Shown: positions 8,492 to 17,971, counted from the first letter of the stretch. The stretch: DNA of 64,000 bases from Clostridium_AT radicumherbarum (GCF_045310525.1 NZ_JBJHZY010000001.1:1054001-1118000), one strand, 5' to 3'. The notes: generated by a model not told the origin, from the sequence alone. Made by a program: numbers and translations.

Positions 8492-10657
8492 ATGGAGATA
8501 TCAAAAGATGGAAGGGTTACACTGCCCGTTGAGGTTGGTATAGATAAAGAAGTACATGAGATGATCAATAAATGGGGAGCAGATGCTATAAGAAACAGTG
8601 ATGGTACAGAGCTTTCTAAAGAATTGATGGAAATGGCAGTTAAAGTATATACAACTTATTTAACTGCTAGAAATGACCAGAAGTGGGCAAGAAACCATAT
8701 GGATCAATTACAAATGCAATACCTTATGTCAAAACATAATATTGCAGTTTCAGAAGTTTTAGAAATTGATTTATTAGATGGATTTTTTCGCAGACAATTT
8801 GATATAGATAAAAAGCATGATTGTAATAGGTATTGGGAAGTTATTGATAGAACCACTGGTAAGGTAGTTGACAATGATGTTTGGAAATTTAATAAAGAGA
8901 AGGGAACAGTTGTTATAAAGGACGCTCATAAATGGCACAGATATACAGTGAGCTTTTTAGCATATCAAATATGGGATACAACACATATGTATAATCACTT
9001 AACCAATAATTGGACTACACCCCCACATATGGGCTATGACGTATTTCATAAGGAAACTCGAGACCATATATTAAGCTATTTGGGAAATTGGCTTAAGGAA
9101 AATCCAAGTGTAGATGTAGTTAGGTTTACAACCTTCTTTTATCATTTTACAATAGCCTATAATGACAAGGCTAAGGAAAAATACGTTGATTGGTTTGGGT
9201 ACAGCGCTAGTGTAAGCCCAGAGGCTATTGATGAGTTTGAAAGAGTGTATGGTTATAAGCTTAGAGCAGAGGATTTTATAGATGAGGGTTACTATAATTC
9301 TCCATTTAGAGTTCCTTCTAAAAGCTTTTTAGATTGGATGGATTTTGCTCAGAAGTTTGTAACAGAAAATGCTAAAAAGTGTGTAGATTTATGTCATGAA
9401 TATGGAAAGGAAGCTATGATGTTCTTGGGTGATAACTGGATTGGTACTGAACCTTATGGTAATTACTTTAAAAACATAGGTTTAGATTCAGTAGTAGGTT
9501 CCGTAGGAAGTGGAGCTACACTTAGAATGATTTCTGATATTCCTCATGTTAAGTATACAGAAGGTAGATTTTTACCATACTTTTTCCCAGATACCTTTCA
9601 TGAGGGAGGAAATCCAACTAAGGAAGCAGTAGAAAATTGGGTTCAAGCAAGAAGAGCAATACTTAGAAACCCTGTTGACAGAATGGGGTATGGAGGATAT
9701 TTAAGTTTAGCATTAAAATTCCCGGATTTTGTGGACAAAGTAGCAGAAATAACAGAGGAATTTAGAGAAATTTATAATAAAATAAAAGGAACAAAGCCAT
9801 ATACACCAAAATTTAAGGTTGCTATATTAAATGCCTGGGGTAAGCTTAGAAGTTGGCAGACTAACATGGTAGCCCATGCACTTTGGTATAAGAAAATCTA
9901 TTCTTATGTTGGGGTAATAGAATGCTTAAGCGGTATGCCTGTAGATGTGGAATTTCTAAGCTTTGAAGATATTAAATGTAAAGGTATTGCAAGTGATATT
10001 GGTGTAATAATAAATGCTGGAGATGCTGGTACAGCTTGGTCTGGAGGAACCTACTGGATTGATGACGAGATTACAGGAAAAATTAGAGAGTGGGTTTATA
10101 ATGGAGGCGGCTTCATAGGAATAGGAGAACCTACGGCTTATTTACATCAAGGAAGACATTTTCAACTTTCAGATGTCTTAGGAGTTGATAGAGAAATTGG
10201 TTTCACTTTAAGCTATACAAGACATGACAAAGCACTTGAAGATAAACATTTCATATTAGAAGATAATGAAAAGCATATTAATTTTGGTGAAGGCATGAGC
10301 GATGTTTATAGTGTGGGAGACAACACTACAATTCTTTCTATGGACAGGGGAGATATAAACCTATCAGTTAATGAATTTGGAAGCGGAAGAGCTGTATATA
10401 TTTCTGGGCTTCCTTATACACCAGAAAATGTGAGAATTCTATTTAGAGCAATATACTGGTCTGCTTCTAAAGAAAAGGATATTTATAATTGGTATACTTC
10501 AAATAGCAATACAGAATGTGCAGCATACCTTGATATGGGCAACATAGCAGTAATAAACAACTCAGATGCAGAACAGAAAACAACACTCTATATAAATACA
10601 AACAATTATATGGATATAAATTTAAAACCTTATGAAATAAGGTGGTTAACTGTATAG
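8492..10657 (+). CDS. GH112 beta-galactoside phosphorylase (galacto-N-biose/lacto-N-biose or galactosyl-rhamnose)
   Basis: The 721-residue cytoplasmic enzyme matches the length and motifs of glycoside hydrolase family 112. It uses inorganic phosphate to split a terminal beta-galactosyl disaccharide, releasing galactose 1-phosphate and N-acetylhexosamine or rhamnose. Family-like stretches include LLDGFFRRQFD near residue 95, the region VRFTTFFYHFT, VDWFGYSASVSP, DEGYYNSPFRVPSK, and FLGDNWIGTEPYGNYF holding the probable catalytic acid Asp. A Rossmann-like middle domain and a beta C-terminal domain follow. The ribosome binding site AACAGGAGGAGAG is strong. It is last in the importer operon, so uptake and phosphorolysis are coupled. 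Which acceptor sugar it uses cannot be decided by eye. Confidence 0.9.
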   Translation: MEISKDGRVTLPVEVGIDKEVHEMINKWGADAIRNSDGTELSKELMEMAVKVYTTYLTARNDQKWARNHMDQLQMQYLMSKHNIAVSEVLEIDLLDGFFRRQFDIDKKHDCNRYWEVIDRTTGKVVDNDVWKFNKEKGTVVIKDAHKWHRYTVSFLAYQIWDTTHMYNHLTNNWTTPPHMGYDVFHKETRDHILSYLGNWLKENPSVDVVRFTTFFYHFTIAYNDKAKEKYVDWFGYSASVSPEAIDEFERVYGYKLRAEDFIDEGYYNSPFRVPSKSFLDWMDFAQKFVTENAKKCVDLCHEYGKEAMMFLGDNWIGTEPYGNYFKNIGLDSVVGSVGSGATLRMISDIPHVKYTEGRFLPYFFPDTFHEGGNPTKEAVENWVQARRAILRNPVDRMGYGGYLSLALKFPDFVDKVAEITEEFREIYNKIKGTKPYTPKFKVAILNAWGKLRSWQTNMVAHALWYKKIYSYVGVIECLSGMPVDVEFLSFEDIKCKGIASDIGVIINAGDAGTAWSGGTYWIDDEITGKIREWVYNGGGFIGIGEPTAYLHQGRHFQLSDVLGVDREIGFTLSYTRHDKALEDKHFILEDNEKHINFGEGMSDVYSVGDNTTILSMDRGDINLSVNEFGSGRAVYISGLPYTPENVRILFRAIYWSASKEKDIYNWYTSNSNTECAAYLDMGNIAVINNSDAEQKTTLYINTNNYMDINLKPYEIRWLTV

Positions 10658-10934
10658 AAAAATAAAGGGATTTGAAGTTGAGCTCATTTGGGAAATTTAA
10701 GATGACATTAATCAACTTAGTAAAGAAGAACTTATATGGTGAAAATACGTTAATACTTGCTGGCGATACTGTTAAAAATTTATTATCAAAAATTATAAAG
10801 GGGTAATTGAAGAAATTAGAGGATAAATAAAATCAGTTTAAGATGAGTGGTTAATATTATGCATTTTATAGCACACTTTACTTCCATTTGCATATTATGA
10901 TATTAAGACTAAGTAAATAGGAGTAAAAAGTAGT
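10658..10934. other. Intergenic stretch with possibly decayed coding sequence
   Basis: There is no intact gene here. A 34-codon frame from ATG 10702 (MTLINLVKKNLYGENTLI...) and an interrupted neighbouring frame (KGFEVELIWEI, stop, DDINQLSKEELIW) look protein-like, but neither has a good start context or a recognisable family. It may be the eroded remains of a gene that once followed the phosphorylase. Confidence 0.3.
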
Positions 10935-11252
10935 ATGGCAATTAAGAAGACAATAAGCCTTCAGGATTATGTTCTTGACGCAGCACTGCAAAGATCTATG
11001 GAGCTGTTTGGAGGAAGTATATCAAACTATCTAAGCTATTTAATATGTAATGATAATAAGGATAGAATCGAGAAATGTCTTCAAAAAATTGAAAATATGA
11101 AGCCAATAAGAGTTTCTGAAGCTAAAACTGCCCAGTTTGAAAGTGATTGCCCTTATTGCGGCAAAAAAATAAAAACAGGAGAAACAATTTACAATGTTCT
11201 GCTCAATAATGGATTTGAAAGATGTGTGCATAAACACTGCAGCAGAGAATAA
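10935..11252 (+). CDS. Small protein with CxxC...HxxC zinc-binding C-terminus
   Basis: The product is 105 residues. The N-terminal 45 residues (TISLQDYVLDAALQRS...) look like a short helical, ribbon-helix-helix-like segment. The C-terminal 40 residues carry CPYCGKKIKTGE and a closing CVHKHC, a pattern suited to one zinc ion. This layout suggests a small DNA- or RNA-binding protein, but I do not recognise the family. The gene stands alone between the sugar operon and a convergent zinc-ribbon membrane protein gene, with its own terminator. Confidence 0.65.
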   Translation: MAIKKTISLQDYVLDAALQRSMELFGGSISNYLSYLICNDNKDRIEKCLQKIENMKPIRVSEAKTAQFESDCPYCGKKIKTGETIYNVLLNNGFERCVHKHCSRE

Positions 11253-11267
11253 AGGATAGGCCACGAT

Positions 11268-11301
11268 AAAAAAGTATGCAAAACTAATTGCATACTTTTC
11301 T
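11268..11301 (+). terminator. Terminator after the small zinc protein gene
   Basis: AAAAGTATGCAA pairs with TTGCATACTTTT around a 6-base loop and is followed by TTTTCTT, directly after the stop codon region. The A-rich left arm would let it work for the opposite strand as well. Confidence 0.8.
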
Positions 11302-11387
11302 TACGTTCAACGATTAACTATGTTAGAGCTCTATGGACATAATAAGTTGTCTCATGGGCTCAACTGATTAATAAAAAATTATAGTCA

Positions 11388-11780
11388 CTAAGACTTTCCT
11401 TTAAATTCTGTTCCGCATTTTTTACATGTAATTACGATTTTGCCCTTTTTTCTTGGAACTCTAAGCTTTTGAGAACAATTAGGGCACTTAAATACCTTGA
11501 ATTTTCTATTGTCCATAATAGAAGCTTTAGTTCTATAAAACCATTGCTTTAATATAGAAAGATAATTTTCAAATACTGCTAGTTCCTGATATCTTTTATA
11601 TTTATTTTTTGAAATACTTCTCCAAAGGCTGTAAATAACTATAACATAACCAAAAATTGCAGTATACTTTCCAGTTGTTAGAATAACACCTATAATAATA
11701 AGATATTTTGAGAGTTTATCAAAGCCATAGGAATCCTTGAATTGATATGCAAGCTTGTTTAAAATATTTTTAAAGTTCAA
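11388..11780 (-). CDS. Membrane protein with C-terminal zinc ribbon
   Basis: The 130-residue protein has one or two hydrophobic segments (about residues 24-55, SKYLIIIGVILTTG then IFGYVIVIYSLW), a basic cytoplasmic stretch, and a C-terminal zinc ribbon of the form CPNC-x19-CKKC with the core KLRVPRKKGKI. The same ribbon type ends the glutaredoxin-like protein encoded at 56871-57209, so this is a recurring module. Function is unknown; membrane tethering of a nucleic-acid- or protein-binding ribbon is a guess. Confidence 0.7.
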   Translation of the reverse strand: MNFKNILNKLAYQFKDSYGFDKLSKYLIIIGVILTTGKYTAIFGYVIVIYSLWRSISKNKYKRYQELAVFENYLSILKQWFYRTKASIMDNRKFKVFKCPNCSQKLRVPRKKGKIVITCKKCGTEFKGKS

Positions 11781-11976
11781 TTTAAAATGCCCCCTAAATT
11801 ACAATGACTATAATTTATAATTGTTTTATTAGAATATTATACCTATGTTAACACAGTGGATATGCAGCTACAACAAGAATTGTGTTAATTTTTTATAAAT
11901 TTAACAGGAATAAAAATAAGTAAAAAACCAATAATACTATAAATAGGCAAATATTAAATTACAAGGAGGCTATGCA

Positions 11977-12207
11977 ATGGATAATAAATCAAAGGTACAA
12001 AAGGTAAAGAAAAATCCTGATGGTGATATTACAGATGTGATGCTAGATAATGGAAATGTGTATTCAATAGATGAAGCTATTATGATGACAAGAGATGGAC
12101 TCATTGAGGGAGTTAATGTTGGTAAAGCTAAAAATGGCAGGGAATATTTACGAAGTAACCCTAATGGTGAAGAAGGAGATAACTTAGAAAATAAACCTAC
12201 CTTTTAA
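11977..12207 (+). CDS. DUF3892 family protein
   Basis: The 76-residue protein has the DUF3892 pattern: a KVKKNPDGDITDVMLDNG beta hairpin, then YSIDEAIMMTRDGLIEGVNVG and a conserved REYLRSNP. The ribosome binding site AAGGAGG stands 7 bases before the ATG. These small proteins are widespread in Firmicutes and have no established function. The gene stands alone with a clear terminator. Confidence 0.8.
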   Translation: MDNKSKVQKVKKNPDGDITDVMLDNGNVYSIDEAIMMTRDGLIEGVNVGKAKNGREYLRSNPNGEEGDNLENKPTF

Positions 12208-12229
12208 TATTATGAATTTTAAATTACAG

Positions 12230-12268
12230 CCCTACGGATAAATAACAATATCCATAGGGATTTTTTTT
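12230..12268 (+). terminator. Terminator after the DUF3892 gene
   Basis: CCCTACGGATA pairs with TATCCATAGGG, followed by an eight-T run. This is a textbook intrinsic terminator. Confidence 0.92.
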
Positions 12269-12354
12269 GAATAAGAAATAGTAAGAGATGATGAAATATC
12301 ATTGCAGTTGCTATAAAATATTTATTATAGATAATTTTTATAGGGGGAATACTT

Positions 12355-13548
12355 ATGAAAGAGAAGAATATTAAATATGATTTTGAAACAGTCATAAATA
12401 GGACTAATACTGGTTCAGCAAAGTGGGAGCTTATGAAAACTTGGAACCCAAAGGTATCAGAGGGGACAGTACCTTTTTCCGTTGCAGATATGGAGTTTAA
12501 AAATGCACCTGAAATTAATGAAGGGCTAAAGACATATCTTGATAATGCTATTTTAGGCTATACGGAGCCAACAGAAAACTACTTTAGGTCTGTATGCAGC
12601 TGGATGAAGAGAAGGCATGATTGGGATATAAAGCCTGAATGGATAGTGGAATCCCCTGGGGTAGTACCTGCATTTTTTTCAGCAATTAAGGCTCTAAGTG
12701 AGCCTGGGGATGGAATAATAATAATGACCCCAGTTTATTATCCATTTTATATGGCTATGGAAAGAAATAATAGAACAATTATTAAAAATCAGCTTATAAA
12801 AAAGGAAGGTACCTATAACATAGATTTTGAGGATCTAGAAAAAAGGGCAAAGAATCCCAAAGCAAAAATACTACTCTTTTGTAGTCCACATAACCCAATA
12901 GGAAGAGTTTGGACTAAAGCTGAACTTGAAAGGGTAGGAGAAATATGTTTAAGAAATAATATCCTAATTATATCAGATGAGATACATTTTGATATTATTA
13001 TGCCTGGTTATAAACATAGGGTATTTGCCACAATTTCAGAAGAATTATCAAATAATATGATTATTTGTACAGCACCTAGTAAGACCTTTAATTTAGCTGG
13101 ACTGCAGGTGTCTAATATAATAATTCCAAACAAACAAATAAGGGAGGCCTATCTTAAAGAAGCCCAGTCAAATGCCTTTGTATCATTAAATATATTAGGC
13201 TATATTGCCTGTGAAATTGCTTATAATGAGGGTGAAAGCTGGCTTAAAGAACTTATAAAAGTAATCAATGAAAATCACCTGATGCTCAAAAAATATATTG
13301 AAGAGAACATTCCATCAATTAAGGTATTTGATCTACAGGGAACCTACCTTCAATGGATGGATTTTAATGGGCTCGGATTTAATAAAGATAAGCTAGAAAC
13401 ACTATTACATGAGGCGGAACTATTCTTTGATGAAGGTTATGTCTTTGGGGAGGAGGGAATTGGCTTCGAAAGAATGAATTTAGCATGTCCTACAAGTGTA
13501 TTATTTAATGCTTTAGAAAAGCTTAGAAAATTAATACATAGTATATAA
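12355..13548 (+). CDS. MalY/PatB-family PLP-dependent aminotransferase / cystathionine beta-lyase
   Basis: The 397-residue enzyme belongs to fold type I PLP enzymes. It begins with the family-typical YDFETVINRTNTGSAKWE, has FSVADMEFKNAPEI, then CSPHNPIGRVW, the PLP-contacting Asp in ISDEIHFDI, and the Schiff-base Lys in APSKTFNLAGLQ (near residue 240). MalY/PatB proteins split cystathionine or other C-S conjugates to release homocysteine or thiols, pyruvate and ammonia. Some also act as regulators. It is a single gene with a GGGGG ribosome binding site and a long terminator, so context does not refine the substrate. Confidence 0.9.
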   Translation: MKEKNIKYDFETVINRTNTGSAKWELMKTWNPKVSEGTVPFSVADMEFKNAPEINEGLKTYLDNAILGYTEPTENYFRSVCSWMKRRHDWDIKPEWIVESPGVVPAFFSAIKALSEPGDGIIIMTPVYYPFYMAMERNNRTIIKNQLIKKEGTYNIDFEDLEKRAKNPKAKILLFCSPHNPIGRVWTKAELERVGEICLRNNILIISDEIHFDIIMPGYKHRVFATISEELSNNMIICTAPSKTFNLAGLQVSNIIIPNKQIREAYLKEAQSNAFVSLNILGYIACEIAYNEGESWLKELIKVINENHLMLKKYIEENIPSIKVFDLQGTYLQWMDFNGLGFNKDKLETLLHEAELFFDEGYVFGEEGIGFERMNLACPTSVLFNALEKLRKLIHSI

Positions 13549-13610
13549 TTTCTTAAGCTGGTATTAATAATTTTATTATGACTATTTATAAACTGCTTAA
13601 AAATAATACA

Positions 13611-13673
13611 AATAATAACACTAATATTTTATAAAGCTATTGCAAAAATAAAATATTAGTGTTATTATTTTTA
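13611..13673 (+). terminator. Long hairpin terminator after the MalY-like gene
   Basis: AATAATAACACTAATATTTTAT (13611-13632) is exactly complementary to 13648-13669 across a 15-base loop, a 22-bp stem followed by TTTTT. It separates the aminotransferase gene from psuK. Confidence 0.85.
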
Positions 13674-13719
13674 CATAAACAATTGCTTAGATGATAAGCA
13701 TATGTTGGGAGGTGAATTT

Positions 13720-14814
13720 GTGACAAATAGAGAAGAAGAAATTTTAGATGTGCTTAGAAAGAATCCTATGATATCACAAAATGAATTAGCAGATATTTTA
13801 GGAATAGCAAGATCCTCTGCAGCAGTTCATATTACTAACCTCATAAAAAAAGGCTGCATACTAGGGAAAGGTTATATTTTAAGGGATGAAGCCTATGTTA
13901 CTGTTATCGGAGGAACCAATATGGATATTGTTGGATTTCCTGATAAGAAGCTTATAGCAAAGGATTCAAACCCCGGTAAAGTAAAGATTTCCATGGGGGG
14001 AGTAGGAAGAAATATTGCAGAAAATTTAGTTAAGCTCGGACTTCATACTAAGCTTATAAGTGCAGTTGGTGATGATGTTTACGGCAATAAAATTATGGAT
14101 GAAGCTAGAATTATAGGCCTTGATATGCTAGATTCTCTTGTACTTAAGGGACAACAGACCTCAACTTATTTAGCAGTTTTAGATGAAGCAGGAGATATGT
14201 CTGTAGGAATAGCACATATGGATATTTTTGACGGTCTAAGCATTGATTTTATTAAGAATAAAAATTATATTATTGATAATTCAAAACTTTGCGTTATAGA
14301 TACAAACATACCAAGAGATGTTATTGAATATGCCTTGACTACAAATAAGAAAACAGATTTCTTTTTAGATACAGTATCGACTACAAAGGCTATGAAGGTG
14401 AAAGATTTAATTGGTTATTTTCATACTATAAAGCCCAATAAAATTGAAGCTGAAATGCTTTCAGGTATCTCAATTGATTCAGAGGATGATTTAAAAAAAG
14501 CATCATTTTATTTCTTAAATAAAGGTGTTAAACAAGTATTTATAAGCTTAGGAGAACAAGGTATATTTTATAATGACGGAACAAATTGCAAACTTGTGAA
14601 ATCTCCTAAAATTGAAGTAGTTAACGCAACAGGTGCAGGTGATGCCTTTATAGCGGCTTTAGCTTATAGTCACTATAATCAATTTGATATTGATTTTAGT
14701 GCTAGATTTGCAATGAGTGCTTCTATAGTTACATTATCTCATGAAAACACCATAAATCCTAACATGTCAGCTAATAATGTTAATTCTAAAATGCAAGAGT
14801 TAAATTTAATCTAA
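13720..14814 (+). CDS. psuK: Pseudouridine kinase with N-terminal winged helix
   Basis: The product is about 364 residues. Residues 1-55 form a MarR/Lrp-like winged helix (EILDVLRKNPMISQNELADIL, then SSAAVHITNLIKKG). The rest is a PfkB sugar kinase with GGVGRNIAENLVKLG and the catalytic NATGAGDAF motif. PsuK phosphorylates pseudouridine to pseudouridine 5'-phosphate, which PsuG, encoded next, splits. The start is GTG 13720, because GGGAGG ends 7 bases before it; the in-frame ATG at 13702 overlaps that site. The helix suggests self-regulation in response to nucleoside. Pairing with psuG makes the substrate assignment strong. Confidence 0.9.
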   Translation: MTNREEEILDVLRKNPMISQNELADILGIARSSAAVHITNLIKKGCILGKGYILRDEAYVTVIGGTNMDIVGFPDKKLIAKDSNPGKVKISMGGVGRNIAENLVKLGLHTKLISAVGDDVYGNKIMDEARIIGLDMLDSLVLKGQQTSTYLAVLDEAGDMSVGIAHMDIFDGLSIDFIKNKNYIIDNSKLCVIDTNIPRDVIEYALTTNKKTDFFLDTVSTTKAMKVKDLIGYFHTIKPNKIEAEMLSGISIDSEDDLKKASFYFLNKGVKQVFISLGEQGIFYNDGTNCKLVKSPKIEVVNATGAGDAFIAALAYSHYNQFDIDFSARFAMSASIVTLSHENTINPNMSANNVNSKMQELNLI

Positions 14815-14922
14815 CCCAGGCAGTATTTTAATAATTTATAATCATCAAGTATAAATAAAAAATAAAAGGAGCACAGGAAAAGATAATACTTGTGCAGTGT
14901 AAGGAAGATAAGGAGGAGAATT

Positions 14923-15843
14923 ATGTTAGAAAAATATTTAGACATTAATCCAGAGGTTGAAAAGGCATTAAAGGAAGGCAAGCCAGTGGTTGCATTAGAG
15001 TCTACTATAATATCTCATGGCATGCCATATCCTAAAAATGTTGAAACTGCATTAGAAACTGAGAGAATAGTTAGAGAAAACGGGTCAATACCAGCTACAA
15101 TAGCTATCTTAAAAGGCAGATTAAAGGTAGGTCTTACTAGAGAAGAAATAGAATATTTAGGTAAAGGTAAAGAAGTTATAAAGACCAGTAGAAGAGATAT
15201 ACCTTTTATAATTGCAAAAGGTGCAGATGGGGCTACAACAGTTGCATCAACCATGATAATAGCTGCCCTAGCAGGAGTAAAGGTATTTGTAACTGGAGGA
15301 ATAGGCGGAGTTCATAGAGGAGCACAGGAAACCTTCGATATCTCTGCAGATTTACAGGAGCTTGCTCACACAAATGTAGCTGTTGTATGTGCAGGAGCAA
15401 AATCAATATTAGATATAGGACTCACTTTAGAATATCTTGAAACTAATGGAGTTCCTGTAGTAGGCTTTGGTACAGAGGAAATGCCAGCCTTTTATACTAG
15501 AAAAAGCGGCTTCGGTGTAGATTACAAAGTTGATAGCCCTGAAGAAGTGGCTGCGGCTATAAAAACAAAGTGGGATTTAGGCTTAAATGGTGGAATGATT
15601 ATTGCGAATCCAATACCGGAAAAGGACCAAATGGATTATGATACAATAAATAATGCTATTGAAAGTGCATTAAAGGAAGCTAAGGAAAAAGGAATAAAAG
15701 GAAAAGAAACTACCCCCTTCTTACTTGCAAAGGTTAAAGAAATTACAGGTGGAGACAGCCTTGAGTCAAATATTCAGTTAGTTTATAACAATGCAAGAGT
15801 TGGATCTAAAATAGCAGTTGAGCTTGCTAGACTAGGTAAATAA
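14923..15843 (+). CDS. psuG: Pseudouridine-5'-phosphate glycosidase
   Basis: The 306-residue enzyme reversibly cleaves pseudouridine 5'-phosphate to uracil and ribose 5-phosphate, completing pseudouridine salvage with PsuK. Conserved stretches include VVALESTIISHGMPYP near the start, the GATTVASTMIIAALAG region, FVTGGIGGVHRGA, and the C-terminal KEITGGDSLESN. ATG 14923 is the start, since AAGGAGG lies 6 bases upstream; an in-frame ATG at 14890 has no such site. It is in tandem with psuK, 108 bases apart, and ends before a strong terminator. Confidence 0.95.
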   Translation: MLEKYLDINPEVEKALKEGKPVVALESTIISHGMPYPKNVETALETERIVRENGSIPATIAILKGRLKVGLTREEIEYLGKGKEVIKTSRRDIPFIIAKGADGATTVASTMIIAALAGVKVFVTGGIGGVHRGAQETFDISADLQELAHTNVAVVCAGAKSILDIGLTLEYLETNGVPVVGFGTEEMPAFYTRKSGFGVDYKVDSPEEVAAAIKTKWDLGLNGGMIIANPIPEKDQMDYDTINNAIESALKEAKEKGIKGKETTPFLLAKVKEITGGDSLESNIQLVYNNARVGSKIAVELARLGK

Positions 15844-15847
15844 TATA

Positions 15848-15913
15848 AATGGCAGCCACATAAATTATTACTTATATGTTCATAAATAAGTAATAATTTT
15901 TGTGGCTGCCATT
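15848..15913 (+). terminator. Strong hairpin between psuG and the antiporter gene
   Basis: Left arm ATGGCAGCCACATAAATTAT and its right partner ending GTGGCTGCCAT make a stem of more than 20 bp with a small loop. It terminates psuG. Its outer sequence resembles the hairpin on the other side of the antiporter gene. Confidence 0.85.
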
Positions 15914-15960
15914 ATGTTATAATATACATATACTTGTAAAGAAGGCGAGGTAATAGATTA

Positions 15961-17967
15961 TTGGAAATATTTATCATAGTGTTAATTCTTTTAATTTGTA
16001 TTGGGATTTCTAATGTTCTAAATAGGTTTATACCAATGGTACCTATTCCATTAATACAAATTGCGTTAGGAATGCTTTTGGCTGTGTTACCTTTAGGTAT
16101 TCATATGCCTTTAAATCCAGAACTATTTTTGGTTCTTTTTATTGCCCCTCTTTTATTTAATGATGGAAAAAGAGTTTCTAGAAACGAACTTTGGAATCAG
16201 AGAATACCTATATTGCTCATGTCACTTGGGTTAGTTTTTGTAACCGTATTCGTTTTAGGCTATGTTATTCACTTAATGATACCTTCTATTTCTTTATCAG
16301 CTTCCTTTGCACTAGCTGCCATTCTTTCACCAACAGATGCAGTTGCTGTTCAATCTTTATCAAAAAGAATTAATTTACCGGGAAATATTATGCATCTCTT
16401 AGAAGGAGAAGCCCTAACTAATGATGCATCAGGCTTAGTAGCCTTTAAATTTGCAGTTGCTGCTACAGTAAGCGGAATTTTTTCTTTAACTCAAGCAACC
16501 TTTAGTTTTTTCCTCATCGCAATAGGCGGAGTGCTAGCAGGTGTAATTTTGTCCTTTTTAGTTATTAAGCTTCGAAGGTTCATAAGAAGATTAGGTATGG
16601 AAGATGTTACAGTTCAAATGCTGATTCAAATCATAACTCCTTTTTTCCTTTATTTGGCCGCTGAAGAGTTAGGGGGTTCTGGTATTTTAGCAGTGGTAGC
16701 AGGCGGCATCGTACATGCATACGAACATGAACGTACTGAATCTTTCATGTCAAAATTACAGGTTGTTTCAGTAAGCACCTGGTCAGTAATTATATTTATA
16801 TTAAATGGACTTGTATTCTTAATTTTAGGATTGCAAATTCCTGCAGTAATTAAAGTGATTTTTTATGACGAGAAATATGATAACCTTACGGTTTTTGGCT
16901 ATATATTAGCTATTTCAGTTATTCTAATAATTATAAGATTTATTTGGGTATACATTTTTTATGAAGGCAAATTTACCTTTAGTAGAAAGGAAATGTTTAG
17001 CAAAACAAGACTGAAATTTTCAGTATTAACCTCCATTTCTGGTGTTAGAGGATCTGTAACGTTAGCAGCAGCCTTTTCAATTCCCTATGTTATTCTAGGA
17101 GGTAATGCATTTCCACAGCGTGATTTAATCATCTTTATATCAGCAGGAGTTATACTATTTACCTTAATTGAAGCAAGTGTTTTACTTCCTTTACTTTCTA
17201 AAAAAGAAAAGCATATAAATAAAGAAAATACTGATAAGTTAGAACACTTAGCCCTTATAAAAGTAATTGAAGCCTCGGTTAAGGTACTAAGGGATGAAAT
17301 GAATGATGAAAATAGAAAAGCTACTATGTATGTGATTTCTAACTTTAATAAACTTATTAGAAATGGATATAGAAACACTAATAAGTTTAAATTAACCATG
17401 GAATTAAGTGAAATAAAAAAAGATGTCTTTACAGAAGCGCTTGAGGCAGAAAAAAAAGAAATAGAACATTTGTTTGAAACAGATCAAGTCTCAAGGCAGG
17501 TATATTTTGAACTTGTTGAGCTTTATAGTCACACCGAAACAATTCTAAAGGACGGATTTAAACATAGATTCAAATTAGCTGTTTCAACGGCTAAGAGGCT
17601 TGTTTCAAAATTATTATCCTTAAGAAAAAAATCAAACCTTTCATTAATTAAAGAAGTAGAACTTGCGCAGATAACTGTGTATAAAGGTGTTATCATAGCT
17701 ATTAGAGATAAAATAAATGAAGAAAATAAAGCAGCTTCCATTGAGTTAATTTCACATTATAATGAACTTATCGCAAGGCTACATAGAGGAGACCTACCAA
17801 ATAATCTTGATCAATTTAATGAGATCAAAAGAAAGCTTCAATTTAAAGCTATAGAAGTTCAAAGAAAGGAAGTTCAGCTTCTATTTGAAAATGGTGAAAT
17901 AAATCGTGATATTGCAAATAAGCTTCGTAAATTTATCAATTATTGGGAAGCTTCTATATTAGATTAA
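15961..17967 (+). CDS. CPA1-family Na+/H+ antiporter
   Basis: The 668-residue protein has roughly 12 membrane segments in residues 1-415 and a long charged, helical cytoplasmic tail (about 420-668). The CPA1 ion-binding region reads LSPTDAVAVQSL and LTNDASGLVAFKF; the Asn-Asp pair of NDASG is typical of electroneutral NhaP-type exchangers. It would export Na+ (or K+) in exchange for protons for pH and salt homeostasis. The start is TTG 15961 with a GAGG element 11 bases upstream, which is somewhat distant. The tail probably regulates activity; no nucleotide-binding RCK motif was seen. Confidence 0.88.
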   Translation: MEIFIIVLILLICIGISNVLNRFIPMVPIPLIQIALGMLLAVLPLGIHMPLNPELFLVLFIAPLLFNDGKRVSRNELWNQRIPILLMSLGLVFVTVFVLGYVIHLMIPSISLSASFALAAILSPTDAVAVQSLSKRINLPGNIMHLLEGEALTNDASGLVAFKFAVAATVSGIFSLTQATFSFFLIAIGGVLAGVILSFLVIKLRRFIRRLGMEDVTVQMLIQIITPFFLYLAAEELGGSGILAVVAGGIVHAYEHERTESFMSKLQVVSVSTWSVIIFILNGLVFLILGLQIPAVIKVIFYDEKYDNLTVFGYILAISVILIIIRFIWVYIFYEGKFTFSRKEMFSKTRLKFSVLTSISGVRGSVTLAAAFSIPYVILGGNAFPQRDLIIFISAGVILFTLIEASVLLPLLSKKEKHINKENTDKLEHLALIKVIEASVKVLRDEMNDENRKATMYVISNFNKLIRNGYRNTNKFKLTMELSEIKKDVFTEALEAEKKEIEHLFETDQVSRQVYFELVELYSHTETILKDGFKHRFKLAVSTAKRLVSKLLSLRKKSNLSLIKEVELAQITVYKGVIIAIRDKINEENKAASIELISHYNELIARLHRGDLPNNLDQFNEIKRKLQFKAIEVQRKEVQLLFENGEINRDIANKLRKFINYWEASILD

Positions 17968-17971
17968 GTAG

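Noticed and set aside
10467..10715. 82-codon frame antisense to the end of the GH112 gene
   Set aside because: It is a shadow of the phosphorylase reading frame, with no start context and no recognisable family.
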